64,000 nt of DNA from Albugo candida. Taxonomy: Eukaryota > Oomycota > Peronosporomycetes > Albuginales > Albuginaceae. The DNA is taken from NCBI GenBank assembly GCA_905220665.1, contig CAJNAR010000028.1, forward strand, positions 124,001 through 188,000. Direction: 5' to 3'. This document shows positions 19,037 through 31,226 of this stretch, in pieces (the first letter of the stretch is position 1; every line of letters begins with the position of its first letter). The translations under genes were made by a program, and so were the position numbers. Under the pieces are notes generated by a model, which had not been told where the DNA came from, made no database searches, and saw nothing but the letters and a program-made list of their open reading frames with translations.

Positions 19037-20508
19037 TACACGGCTGAGTGTGTGATAGATTGATTCTGTGAGTCAACAGAGACTGCCGTTGTAAGGCGAG
19101 GACTTATATAAAATACTGTTGTTATTTCGCTTGTGCTTTTGCTCCCCATACTGCTCATCGAGTAGAATTGACTGCAGTAATTCGTACTCCATCGTCTGCA
19201 TCATGGACAATCTTCCAATGTCGAGGCATCTACACGTGAAGATAGATCCGAGGTATATAAGGATGGAAGTGAAGTAATCTTCTGTAGCAGTGTATGGAGC
19301 AAGAAGACGTCAAGTTGGCTGGTCGAAGCGTCGGATCTCCCTCAGCCGATGAGGAGGGATCCGAATGCTTCGTAGCAGAGCCATGTTTGTGTCAATCCCT
19401 GCGGGATTGGGTATCTTGCTTTGATAAATGAATCAGAGTGACTATACAACATAGACTGCCAGCGTCGTCAACAGATTGGTAATTTTTAGGTGAGGATATG
19501 GTGCGTGAGGCCATGAAGGATTGATTGTTTGGATGGAAGACGAGTACACAATGTCTCTCAGTGTAATTGATGTGACGAGCATAGAGATGTCCTGCTAATT
19601 TCAAATGGATTACCAAACACCATTTGAATATACTTGGACAGCCACAGTCATAGCTTCAATTTTCTTCTATCGTGGCTGAGCATGCCTTGTAGAACAAGAT
19701 GAGTGCTTGTTATCCTTTTCATAGGAAATATGATCTGCGTGTGAGCAATTCCTTGGCCGATGAGGAAGATTTGATGATGTACGAGTCAATCTCCTTCGTC
19801 ATGAAAATCCGCTCACTTGTTTACATGCAATTCAGAGTTTCTGTGGGATTTCCGAGTTCTTCAGGTGAGTCATACCAGTCTCAATGCTGTATCATATTTT
19901 TCTTAGTGTCATCACAAGTGCCATAATTACATGCATCTGCTCTGTATTATATAGCAATCGTTTCATACTTCGAACAGCTGCTCTCACTCTGTGATTTGCA
20001 TGTGCCTGGAATGCATTCATAAAGCTTCAAATCAAAAACATACTCAGAGCCATCACACATTCTTATAAAGAAGTTGCAACTATTACAAAGAGACACTCGG
20101 TGAACTGCCCATTTTCCTACTGCTTTCTATATGGTTCAGTTTCCCTTCGTATAAACATTATTCATATGACACCAATATCGCCGCCAAATGTTGCGGCCTT
20201 CAATACGGCGACTGAATCCTCACGCAAGCCTTTCACTATGCTGAAAAGTACCCGCAAAACACTATACGATGTTTGCAATCGAATCCACATCAGAAACAGA
20301 AACAGAAACATGCGTCAAGCCCGCGCATGAAGATCTTTACTTGTATAAGTTTATTTATTTCGAAATACGTAGATACTGCATAATATCATTATATAAAAAG
20401 CAAGAGAAATCAAAGAATGCAAAAAGGAAATGGACGACTTTATGAACTGCAACAATGCTTTTGCTTCATAAAGCAGACCGCCACTCATCCCAAAACGGCA
20501 ATACTCCT
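19037..20508. other. Intergenic, about 1.5 kb
   Basis: No gene could be supported. A 75-codon ORF at 19699-19926 (+) is open but unrecognised. A hairpin lies at 19324-19372 and a short AGAAAC x3 repeat near 20295. Confidence 0.3.
19324..19372 (+). repeat. Imperfect inverted repeat / hairpin
   Basis: Left arm CGAAGCGTCGGATC(TC)CCTC pairs with right arm GAGGGATCC..GCTTCG around a loop of about 12 nt. This gives a stem of roughly 17 pairs with small bulges. It could be a structured RNA, a small-RNA precursor or a terminator-like element of the gene ending at 19036. Confidence 0.45.
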
Positions 20509-23500
20509 TCATTTCTCTTCAAATTGCGTCAAGTCGAGCGTCAGCGATTTTGAACGCTGCGTTGCTATATCTTTGCAAATGCCAACCAGTGAGTCAGCTT
20601 TCTCGTAAAAAAGATCTTTGAGTGAGATGACAATACATTGTACACCACAATTGGCAATGAAATTCGACACTTTGTTGACATTCACATTGTCCAAAGCTGC
20701 GTCGACCTCATCGAGGATGAAAAATGGCGACGGACGATATGTGTGGATAGCGAAAAGCAAAGCCAATGCTGCGACTGTTTTCTCACCACCAGACAGTTGC
20801 TCCATTTCTCTGAATCGTTTCATCGGCGGCATTGCATGGTACTTGATGCCATTCAAGTACGGTTCTTCGGTGTTTTCAAGACTCAAATACGCGGTACCAC
20901 CCAGCAAATGCTTGGAACTTTTTGTCAGTTGCTTGTAAGTCTCGTCAATCACATTTGACACATGATTGAATGCCTCCATAAATCGATCGTATCGAACCGA
21001 TTTTATCTCTTCAAACTTTGTTGTAGCCTCATGACACTGCTGTTTGATTCGTTCTAGCTCGGTCTCTTCTTTGGCTATACGTGCGAGTATTTCTTCGTAT
21101 TTGTCCAAGGCCCGCATGTTTGGCTGCATTCGCTCAAGCTCCGACTGCAATTCGGTTATTTGTTCTTCAAATTTGGCATTCGCTTTGTTGTACGCCTCGG
21201 TTTTGTCGATCAGCACACTCTTGTCCTTGACTGAGGCAAAGTCGATATTGAGACCGATGTGTGCGTTTTCACCAAGGCCCAACTCACTGGCTTCAGCTTC
21301 AGCGCTATCGCTTAACGTGGCTCGATCTTGCTCTTCGCCGTTCACTGGTAAGCTCACTTGATCCAAATTCGAACGTCGTAGGATCTCGCGTTGTTGCTCA
21401 TACAAGTATTCTAATCGTGTTTCTTCATTGGTAAGTCGTTTGGCTATTTCACTCTTTTTCTTCTCAACGTCCGACTTCTCTTCCGCTTTCGATTGCAATT
21501 CACTTTCAAGATCATCCACTTTTTTCGTCAAAGCTTTAAGCGCCTTTTCTTGTTCTTTTTTCTCATTCTCCACATCACAAAGTGAGTTTTCAAGCTCGGT
21601 TTCCTCACGCGTAAGCTTCTCGAGCATTTCCTTTCCATGTTTGATTTTCTCGTTGATTTGCTGCAAGGACTCATCATACTTTTGTGATCTCAAGTAGGCA
21701 ATCTAATGCATCAGGAAATATTAACAGCAGCCGTTGTGAAAGAGAACGAAAATACTTACTTGTGCTTCGATTTTGGCGATATGCTCTGTAAGCTTCCGTT
21801 TTGTTTCCAACTTTTGCTGATGCTGTTTGACATTGTTCTCTTCATAAACTCGGATACTTGGTATTCCTAGTCGTTTACTGAAATCCGCAAACATAGCGTC
21901 CTCGATAGTATGAATTTCTTCCTCCATTGCGTCGATTTGTCCTTGTCGTTCAGCAGTTGCCTTCTCGTACTTTTCAATCTCTGGCTTCAGTATCGTTTCA
22001 TTTCTGGTCTGAGCGTCCGATAGTCGAGAGACAATACTCGGTTTCTTCGCTTCTGTCGTAATTAATTCAGCTTTTGCGTATCGGATCCGATTCTGTAGTT
22101 CTTCCAATTCCACTCGTAGCGTCAAAACAGTCGAATAAGACGAGCCGTGACTATTGAGAGCATGCAAGGCGTCATAAATCTCGTTTTTGCGAGTTTGTAA
22201 CTCTTCAATCTCTTTTTCATCCCATCTTCCAGCACGAGATAAATCGCGCTGTGTACGACCTCCAGTCATACTTCCATTTTTATTGACCACCATACCATTC
22301 AGTGTGACTGCTTTCACTTTTTCACCCTTCACAAAGCACAAAGCTCGTGCGGATTCAATTGTATCGCATACAACAGTATCCGCGACTGCATACAAAAGCG
22401 CGGGCTCAAATTCGGGCTCGTACTCAATTGTGTCCAAAACTAGCTTGGTATTGTTCCCGAGAGTTCGAAATCGCTCGTTGATAGGTTTCACGCGAATTTT
22501 GTCCAAAGGAATGAACGATGCAGTGCCAAGACGAGATTCTCGAAGATACTTGATACAGTCTTGACCCGTTTTGTAATCATTCACTACGAGTGCATCGAGG
22601 TGTCTGCCGATTGCGACTGTGAGAGCCATATTGTACTTGCGCTGCACGGGTTTGCAGAGATCAGCAAGGCGACCTCGAACTCCAGGATAGAGACGCTGAA
22701 GTGTTTCGATAGTTTCATTTTTACGGGAATCTGCTTGATATTGACGTTTCTCATCTCTCAATAATTGCAGCTTTTGATTCACGTTATCGTAGTCCTTTTC
22801 CAATTGTTCACGCCGCTTTGCCTCATTCCGTATCTACTCAAAAAAAATTGAGCAATTGAAAGACGACGTGGAAACAGATATAAAGCACCTCATTCTCTGC
22901 TTGTCGGATCTTTTTCTCGATGTCATTGATTGCCCGATTTATCTCGGCTATGTCCTCTTTGAGCTAAACACTCAGAGACGGTCAATGCCATACATAGAGG
23001 TGACATTCGACGTACGTGATTGATCTTTGAATCAACATCCTTGAGATCTTCCGTTAAAACCGACACAACATTGTCATTGTCACTGCATTCTTGGATGAGA
23101 AGTTCTTTTTTCTGCTCGTCCGCGGATAATTGACGTTTGATCGATTCCCATTTACTTCGTAAGATATTGGTTCGCACTTGTACAGCTTCTCGTATCCGAT
23201 GATACTCATCCAATTGTTTTCCTTCCATGACAACATTTTCCTTGTCGGATCCGCTTTGCCTACTCAACTGCTGCTCGAAATCGTTCTGAGCTTCTTTTAG
23301 CTCATCCAGGTCTCGTTGCAGGTTTGAAATCTCTTCCTCCTTTTTGACTGCTTTCGCTTTTGTTTTACTTTGATTCTGACGAGCTTCCTCAAGCTGCTTG
23401 ACGCAAAATGATCTTTTCTGTTCAAGTTGGATCACCTTTGGCTGTAATTTTTCCACTTTTTTCCGCAAAGATCGAAGAGTTTCACGCGTTTTATTCACTT

Positions 23501-24471
23501 CTCTCAATCTATTCGAATGCGCCTTTTTCTTGTCTTTATACTCACTTAGCATTGCTTCCTCTTTTGTACTGAACGCAGCCAAGTCTTCTTCAATACTTTT
23601 CGATTCCGTTTTATGTGTCTCGATTTTTTTCGAAACCTGGAACAATTGCCACAAGTAATGCTCAACTTTGATATCGTTCTACGTATGGAAAAAGTAGTGT
23701 CGATCTCTTCCCCACTCAATCCATTCAGACATACCAGTTGTCCTTGCTTCGCTTCATACTCCTTTGCTTCTTCCCTTTGCTCTTTAACCAGCCGTTTTTC
23801 AGCCACTAGACCTTTCTTCTTTTGATACGCAAAGATCGTATTTTCCTCAGCGAGTACTTTTGCTACCATCAGCTCATCATATTGTTTTCTACAATTGAAT
23901 TCAGCTTTTGAATAGAGACAATATAGCGAGCGTACCTTTTCTCATCTGAAAATGAAATCTGCTCAAACAGTTTTGAAAGTTCTTCCGGTTTTTTCGACGC
24001 GATAGCTTCGACATCTCCCTGAAACACTAAAAAGTTGCGCGCCTTTACGAGAACTCCAATGGACTTCAATTCATTTTGATACGTATCCCACGACACTTCT
24101 TCAGCATTGTAATGATAGCTGGAAACTCCTTTAGAAGAAATTCGACGACCAAAGAGTATCTCGTTCGATTTGGCGGGTGGAAGGTCATTTTCAGTCGAAT
24201 AGACCAATGTCACGTGTGCTCCTTTTTTCAGCTCATTCGGATTTGTGTCTGTGGTATTCGGAGACGGAGATTTATGGATAAGGTCTTTTAATTGAGTTGA
24301 TCGCAAATGTCGACTATTTACTCCCAATACGAAACTTATGGCGTCCATCAAATTTGATTTTCCTGAGCCGTTCGGTCCAATCACCGCTGTGAAACGAGAA
24401 AATGGACCAATAACATGTTTACCACCATACGACTTGAAATCTTCCAATTCCAAGCGAGTTATATGACCCAT
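20509..24471 (-). CDS. SMC1: Cohesin ATPase subunit SMC1
   Basis: This is the core ATPase of cohesin, pairing with SMC3 to hold sister chromatids. The exons are 24471-23936, 23888-23735, 23678-23016, 22963-22889, 22833-21760 and 21702-20509, summing to 1231 codons plus stop, close to human SMC1A (1233). Walker A GPNGSGKSN is at about residue 32. The head ends LFEQISFSDEKRKQYDEL across the first intron. Two long coiled coils flank the hinge (RLYPGVRGRLADLCKPVQ through TGGRTQRDLSRAGRWDEK). The C-terminus has LSGGEKTVAALALLFAIH and Walker B PFFILDEVDAALD. Introns are 47-57 nt and all phases agree. Orthology to SMC1, not SMC3, is clear from the hinge and the head. Confidence 0.96.
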
Positions 24472-25990
24472 CGAGTCTTCCAGATATGATTGATTCTTAT
24501 ATAAGTAACAAGTGAGATTTCTTTTTTGCGCAATATTGCTTTTAGGAATTGGTGATTTCTACCACTGAAAATGCGTATTTTTTATAATATCTACGTATTT
24601 GGCCAATTAGAAGGTGCAAAGGATGGAAGCCTATCCGATCTGATGCATCCGTGAACGTGCTCGAGACTACCTACTGGCTAAGAGGCTATGAAAGAGGATC
24701 TGCTGCTGCGTGCATCCTGAGAGGGTACATGGTATCGATAAGGATGCTCCTGATAGAAGCAAAGTCAATTCGTAGAAGAGAATCGAATAAAAATACGTGT
24801 GCTCCAGCGTTACTGTACCAATGTATCATAAAGCAGAATTCTGTACTCTGACATGCAGAGTATATCACTCTCATCAGCACATATCTTTCACACACTCTGT
24901 TGTCCGTCTTTTCCTTCGTAGCACAGTTTTCACAACGACGATCTGTATCAACCCCTCTTTAACAGAAGAGAAACCCCGCATTTTCTTCTCGCTCTTTGAA
25001 GCGATTCTTCGGCTGGATTTCTGGCTCACATCTTATCTTAGCTTGTATTACCCTACCTTGGATTTTGACGATGATTTACCGATCTTTGGAGTGATAACTC
25101 AGCAGCCTCGCACCTTATCAGTTGGCAACATGTATCTGATCTTGGCGTCCGTCTATTGTGATACCGCCTCCGCGTAGCTCCTAGGATAATTCGAGATCCT
25201 GTACAACCACACCCACCACCGAGCTGTTCCTTGTAGCGTAAACGCTTTTTCCGTAGATTTTTTGATTCCCCGAGCTCCCCCCCACTCATCAAGACTTTTC
25301 CGACTGTAGCAGAATGAACTCGACACAGGTAATAGTTGCACACGCATTTGCTGAATGTCTGCAAATAGGTCTATAAAGTATTTAATTATTTACGAGCAGC
25401 GGTAGATTCAAATTAATTCTGACGAAAGGAGAGGATTCTATCGATCATCGAAAGGAGTACGAAGCGGAATGTATCTCTTGTCGAAATATTGCGCATATAT
25501 ATAATCATTTCGAATTGTTCAATTTATCGTATCGCGCAATATCCTTAGTAGATATCTAGCTAAATCGACTTCATAAAAGTCGGCGATCGCATGGCGGCCC
25601 ATTTATTTATGCTCACAAGTTCTTGCCTATAAATCATCTATAAGAAACATTGTGTCCTTAACTCACCAGACGATGGCAATCCTATCCTATAATATAAACG
25701 GCCTATTCTCTATCATTATACTATGCCCCTGACAGCCTTAAGAAATGTCCCACCTGCCCGAAATGCACAGCTTCTGCTCGTATTACTCTCGATAATACGG
25801 CATCAGAGCGCGATTCAAGGCCCACAATTCTATTTGATGTAATGGTGGACCCATCAAAACCGTCCAATGTATAATAATTCGCATGACGTAGCGGTGATAG
25901 CTGCATATTTAAATCGTAGCAGTGAGAATGCATTTCGCTAATATTTAAATATACTCTAAAAACTGCCGCACTGAATTTAGACTTGAATCA
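24472..25990. other. Intergenic, about 1.5 kb
   Basis: Short open frames on both strands (for example 24797-25177 + and 25053-25364 -) overlap each other and match nothing I know. The part from about 25380 to 25980 is distinctly AT-rich and probably holds the promoter of the gene at 25991. Confidence 0.3.
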
Positions 25991-28606
25991 ATGAACACTC
26001 AAAGTGCAGAATTTCAGGCCGCTCTTCACGATCATGCAAAAGCTCTCGGTGTCGATCCATTTTTAGAGCGACATTTGCTTACAATCGTACAGGAAGCCCT
26101 TCTTGCTGAGCTTCCTGTTGGGTGGGAACAAGGTCAGACAGACGATGGAACGCCTTACTACTTTCACGCAGAAACAGAGCAAAGCACGTGGGAACACCCT
26201 TTGGACGAACACTACCGCCAAGAGGTTCAGTTGGCGAAAGAAAAAACACGTTCGGCGCTCTCTTCAGAGGCTCCGATTCAATTGACAAATGCACACGAAA
26301 CAGAGCATATCAAGCCGAAAAACAGGTCACTTGGCTTTGGCCGAGATACGTCATGGCTCTTAGACGAAGAGATTGTCGTCGAGCATCCTGTAAGCGATAC
26401 AAAAGAGGTGAGTATTCGCTTCACAATGGAGGAAAAAATCAAACTTGAGAACGATTTGGAGAAAACTCGAAACGCGTTGCAAAAGGCTCAACAAGCAGCG
26501 AAAGAAACGAGTTATTATAAAATGAAATTAGCTGATAGTAAAGTGAGCCATCAGAGGCTAAAGGAGGCATCTCAGACGCTGGAACGCTCGCTGGAGGTGC
26601 AAATTGGCATTTCCAAAGAACGATTCGAGTGTATTTGCATGGCTGGTGAGGAAGTGCTTCAGGCACAATTGCAAGTCCAGCAAGGACGTATCATTCTCTC
26701 GAGATCAAAGGAGGCTTACAACGTGATCGAACAAGAATTGAAGCGTTTTAAAAGCATCACAAAGCAGCGAGAATCCGAATTCTCCGACCAATTGGAGACT
26801 TTGCAGTTGCAACAGATTCGTACAAAGTCACAGGAAGCCGAAGAATCAGCTCAGGCGCTCCAGGACGCACAAAGTCAGCTCGTATTGGAGCGAACCCTAC
26901 AAAAGGATGAAGATCATAAACAGCTTATCAAACTGCAAGAAGAGCTCGTTCAAAGCATGAAAAGTGTATCGGAATCGAAAGAAATCGCACAAAAGCGTTT
27001 TCTCGAGGTGCAAGAGCTCCAACTGCTGCTCTCCGATGCAAACACTCGAGCGTCTAATTCGAATGAAGACAAGCTGACAGCTTTGACCGGGTACGAGGCT
27101 TCCCGTCAGCAAGATGAGAAGACAATTGAGGCGCTGAGACTTGAGAAACGAGGCTTGGAATCAGCATTGGAGCGAGAGCGTCTCTCTCATGCTCGTTCAC
27201 ATGAAGAAGCGGAGAAATGGCAGCACTGTGAGCGAGTACGTGTAGAGGATCAGCTGGCTCATTCACAGCGCCAAGTTTCGGACGCAGAAGCTCAGAAACG
27301 CGAATGGCAGAATCAGGTCGTCAAACTCCAAGATCAGATTGTCGCTTTGAACGCCAAATGGCAAAATGAACTCGTGGACGCACAGCAACAAGCTCGAGCA
27401 ATGTATCATTCCCAGCAAGTTCGACTGGAAAAGCAAGTCGAGCGTCTTGAGCGAGAGCTTGAAGACGCGTTGAATGGCTTCCAGGACGCTCAAAGCAAAT
27501 TAAGGGATTGCAGGCAACAAATATCTTTGGAAAAGCATCACATCCAACAGATCGCTTTGGATTTGGACGATAAGACACGATGGGAAGCCACGTTACGTCT
27601 CGAGAAAGAAAAGCTCATCGAGGAACTCCATTCCACCAGGTGCCAGCTTGCAAGTCTTCAGGTCGATTTCAAGAGCCTCAAGCACGAGAAAACGGACGAG
27701 AAGGAGCGATTTCACGTCCGAATTCGAGAATTGGAATCGAGGCTCAAGCAGAAAGAGTATGACATATTACGTCTGGAAGAATGTGCTACCAAAGCCGAAT
27801 CCTGGAGGCAAAGGGAAGCCAAACGCGTCGAAGACCGAAATTGCCAAATACTTCGACTCTCGGAGGAAATTGCGCACAGCAAACAGCAGAATTCGGTCGA
27901 ATTGGATTTGAAGAAGGAATTGCTGGATGCTCAACAAGCACTCTGTGATCTCCAGCGACACTCGGATGATCGAGAACGTCACCATCAGAAGCAATTCCAA
28001 GAACTTGAGCAATCCATCGCATCGCAATTACCGCAGTTGGCCTCTAAATGTGTGTCTCGAGCCAGCGAAAAATGGACTGAGAAATGCAAAGAAATGATGC
28101 ACAATCAGCGCGAGACGCTTCTCCGCCAAGCGAAAGACGAGCGAGAGAATCTGATCCAAACATTTGATTGTCGTGAGAAGGAATGGACGCAAACTCATTC
28201 CCGCATCGTTGAAGAGTCTGAAATTTTGCGTCGAGATTTGCGGAAGATGGAAAATGTCAATGAACTTTTATCACAACAGCTGCAAATGCAATGGACCCGA
28301 ACCCAAAACTCTATCTCAACGCCACGGACGATCTTTGTGCAGCCAAATAAATCACCTCACGTGAGTCCCTTGTGGCCCAAAGTCGCAGCCGCATGGGAGA
28401 AGCCGATCGTAACCGAAGAAATGACTTTAAGGAATTGTGACTTCGAGCGTCCAGTTGACAGCAAGCAATTGGAAGCAGAAGAGAAGGAATTACTCCGATC
28501 ATTGGAATCATTGGGCAAAGCAAATGTATCGCGAAAAATCGATTGCAGCGAATGTGAGTCTTCCACTTGGTATCGTAAAGATTACTGGCGGCACAAGTAT
28601 CAATGA
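25991..28606 (+). CDS. CEP164-like WW-domain coiled-coil protein
   Basis: The protein has 871 residues in a single exon. The start, AKALGVDPFLERHLLTI, followed by a WW domain (LPVGWEQGQTDDGTPYYF to STWEHPLDEHY, residues about 36-75), has the same order and motifs as the N-terminus of CEP164, the distal-appendage protein that lets basal bodies dock and recruits TTBK2. Almost all of residues 145-790 is continuous coiled coil with Gln/Glu/Lys heptads. In oomycetes it would serve basal bodies of zoospore flagella. The N-terminus is shorter than in animals. Assignment rests on the WW region because the coiled coil is not diagnostic. Confidence 0.78.
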   Translation: MNTQSAEFQAALHDHAKALGVDPFLERHLLTIVQEALLAELPVGWEQGQTDDGTPYYFHAETEQSTWEHPLDEHYRQEVQLAKEKTRSALSSEAPIQLTNAHETEHIKPKNRSLGFGRDTSWLLDEEIVVEHPVSDTKEVSIRFTMEEKIKLENDLEKTRNALQKAQQAAKETSYYKMKLADSKVSHQRLKEASQTLERSLEVQIGISKERFECICMAGEEVLQAQLQVQQGRIILSRSKEAYNVIEQELKRFKSITKQRESEFSDQLETLQLQQIRTKSQEAEESAQALQDAQSQLVLERTLQKDEDHKQLIKLQEELVQSMKSVSESKEIAQKRFLEVQELQLLLSDANTRASNSNEDKLTALTGYEASRQQDEKTIEALRLEKRGLESALERERLSHARSHEEAEKWQHCERVRVEDQLAHSQRQVSDAEAQKREWQNQVVKLQDQIVALNAKWQNELVDAQQQARAMYHSQQVRLEKQVERLERELEDALNGFQDAQSKLRDCRQQISLEKHHIQQIALDLDDKTRWEATLRLEKEKLIEELHSTRCQLASLQVDFKSLKHEKTDEKERFHVRIRELESRLKQKEYDILRLEECATKAESWRQREAKRVEDRNCQILRLSEEIAHSKQQNSVELDLKKELLDAQQALCDLQRHSDDRERHHQKQFQELEQSIASQLPQLASKCVSRASEKWTEKCKEMMHNQRETLLRQAKDERENLIQTFDCREKEWTQTHSRIVEESEILRRDLRKMENVNELLSQQLQMQWTRTQNSISTPRTIFVQPNKSPHVSPLWPKVAAAWEKPIVTEEMTLRNCDFERPVDSKQLEAEEKELLRSLESLGKANVSRKIDCSECESSTWYRKDYWRHKYQ

Positions 28607-28682
28607 GCTGATTTTAATTTTTTTTTCGTAAGTCCATCATCGATCGATCCCATCGATTGCTCTTCTTCCACTACAACAGAGT

Positions 28683-29899
28683 TCAGGGGGAGATTTGGAG
28701 ATCTGAGCGATACGTACCGAATGAGAACCAGTTTTCAGCATGGAAATGCTCCGACGAAGTAATCGTTGGAATTGTCGATAGATTGTTCACTTGGAAGCAT
28801 CGAAGGTACGGGCTGTGGCGATACGATATAACGACTTGCGTGTGTTCAGACTGCGAGCATTCTGGTAAGAAAGTGGCATCCAGAGGCTCGCTTTCGAGCG
28901 TGAGAGTCCCATACATCGATGTGGACGTGCTGTCTGCAATTATTTCCAATTTTGGAGACTTATCTTCCGATCTGATACTTCTCAACAAAGCAAAATGGAC
29001 GCCCATAATCACTGCAATACAATCTGTAAATGGACATATTGCCAGCTTACAGGCATCAATTTGCGTGCTTTCAGAGTCATACAATGTTTTGGAATCCAAC
29101 AGCGTTGAATTCATGTAATCCCAAAGCTTGATGGTGCCGTCTTTGGAGAGTGAGATCATCCAATTTTGAGCCTGGGAACGCTGGCAGCATGCGACTTGGA
29201 CTACAGCCGACGAATGACCGAGGCAGTATGACCGAATGAGAGCGGTTTGAGGGAAGTGAGACACGCGTATCTTCTCATCGCGATCAGCACTGAGAACATA
29301 TCGACTTTTTGATGGATCCATGCATATATCGGTGATCATCGAGGTCGTGTGTCCAAAAAGATGATTTATTTCCATTTTGGAGCCTTCCGCATGCTCCAAG
29401 GGTATGGCCATGACCTTTCCTGTCTTCTCACCAATCAGAATAACCTGACAGATTTTCTTTCTGTCACCTGGGGATTCCGTGAGTGCCATACAAATCGCCA
29501 GGGCATTCCGAGGAAGCGTTCTGCATGAGATCCTATATTAATGTGGTTACAAGTGATTTGAGGAGAATTGATGTACCGATACGAGTGCAATTTCAAGGTC
29601 AAGATGGGACGCATAGTAAGAATGTAATGATAGAGGAATCGCTCTTGAATATGTACAAGCAGGTGGATGATGTCGGGATCATAGATATCAGTAGACGCCT
29701 TGCAATTTGTCATTTCATGCAGTGAAGGCTTTGTGTTTGCCTTCTCGTTATTTGTGGATAAAGGAAACGCATACGTGGTTGCATTGCCACTTTTCATGCA
29801 GGCTATGTGTACTGTAGAGCTCCGAATCAATAAAAGTACATTTTGAGCCCCTTTTGCGTCGTAAATACGCTGCAGCGCCGCGCTTTGACGCTTGGCCAT
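28683..29899 (-). CDS. WDR4/Trm82, tRNA m7G46 methyltransferase non-catalytic subunit
   Basis: This is the partner of METTL1/Trm8 in forming 7-methylguanosine at position 46 of tRNA. The exons are 29899-29577 and 29520-28683 with a 56-nt intron; they sum to 386 codons plus stop. The diagnostic block is GHTTSMITDICMDPSKSRYV, then LSADRDEKIRVSHFP and SYCLGHSSAVV, which is the Trm82/WDR4 signature around its fourth blade. LSKDGTIKLWDY follows. The intron joins LKLHSYR to TLPRNALAICM in phase. Convergent with the CEP164-like gene, 76 bp apart. Confidence 0.9.
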
Positions 29900-30006
29900 C
29901 AAATTGTAAATGTGTCCGAACCCTGTGATCGAATTACCTCGCTTAAATGATAAAACACTACAAAAGGTTTTGCATCATATCGGCATATCTGATAAGTGTT
30001 CACGGA

Positions 30007-30812
30007 TCATCCGCATCCGCGTTGTTTCTCACGTTTTTGAGTTCTTCGTTTGGCTTTTTCCTTCCGCAAACGATCTTTCTCGAGCAATTCTTTTTCACGT
30101 GCAACCTTTTTCGCATGTTCTACTTTCATTTTTTCACGTATACCGGCTTGAGCTTGATGCACACGAAGTTTATTGGTGTTTTGCTCAACAGCATCAATGG
30201 CACCTGCTGGCTTACCCTGCAATCAAATTTTAGTGGAGGAAAGACATAACAAGGTTAATACGACCTTTTCATCAATCTTGGTGATATTTCCATCCTCATC
30301 GAACTCTGCCGAAGCGCTAAATCCGTACTCGCGTATCAGGAAATCTCTTCGAGCAAGCTCATCAGGATGCCTAAGACACTGCGATTAGGATCATTTAGAA
30401 AATTGGTGGGGTTCACAGACATTTTTTGTCGCGCATGGAGCTCCTCTTGCTCTTTTGCGCACGCTACTTGTGCGGCTCGCTTTTCTTGTTCATAAAGACG
30501 AATTTGATGCAACTCTATCTCTGCTATCCGACTCGCTTCTTTTTTTTCCAAGAGCTTTTGAGTATCAGCAACAATTTCTCTCACTTTTGCTTCCATTTCC
30601 CCCGCATTCAACAGCTTCTTTTGCTCCTCTTCCGACAGGACGCCTGTGCTCGCACTGTACAAAAACTCACAAGCATTCTGCACACGTGCACTTATATCTG
30701 AATCTTCGTCTTGTAGCATGCCCTTGACATATTCCGTGTAAACGTCCTCATCGAGTAAAAGTGCCGATACTTTCAATCGAATCCAGTCATCCAGGGCATC
30801 GGATTGGCTCAT
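30007..30812 (-). CDS. CCDC43-like protein
   Basis: The exons are 30812-30417, 30378-30265 and 30216-30007 (239 codons plus stop). The N-terminus (ALDDWIRLKVSALLLDEDVY, VKGMLQDED) matches the helical N-terminal domain of CCDC43. The last exon (NTNKLRVHQAQ and a Lys/Arg/Glu-rich tail ending AKRRTQKREKQRG) matches its basic C-terminus. The middle exon reads LARRDFLIREYGFSASAEFD. The first intron is only 38 nt but is required to keep phase. The molecular role of CCDC43 is poorly defined. Confidence 0.75.
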
Positions 30813-31226
30813 ATTGTCGAATTGCAAAATAAACAAACGTACGAGCGGGAGACATTCCTAAATAAGCTAGAAAGCAACTTCTCTCCATTAATCGGTGTGG
30901 GATTGGTTTCTTCCTAGAAGTTCTAATCCCAGATGATGAAGGTTCAACACAACAGGGCACTTATTGTTGAAATGGTCGGAACATACATTTCCTTGTTACA
31001 TTACCGACCAAAATCCTTCTGAACTCACCAACATGCCTTCTTGCTGTCTCACCAGCGAGCATTCATGCCTGTACTATCAGTGTCTTCCGCGCAATTAAAA
31101 AAAATGCGGCCTCTGACTGAACAAGCGCCATAAAGCTATTTATACGCGTCGCCAACGGGCAACTCGGTACAGACGCATCACAATCGATCTGATTGTACTC
31201 TGAAAGATTCCGCAACCTCTCATAAC
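30813..31226. other. Divergent intergenic region
   Basis: This 414-bp stretch lies between the start of the minus-strand CCDC43-like gene and the KRE6-like start. It presumably holds both promoters; no clear Inr or TATA was picked out. Confidence 0.3.
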
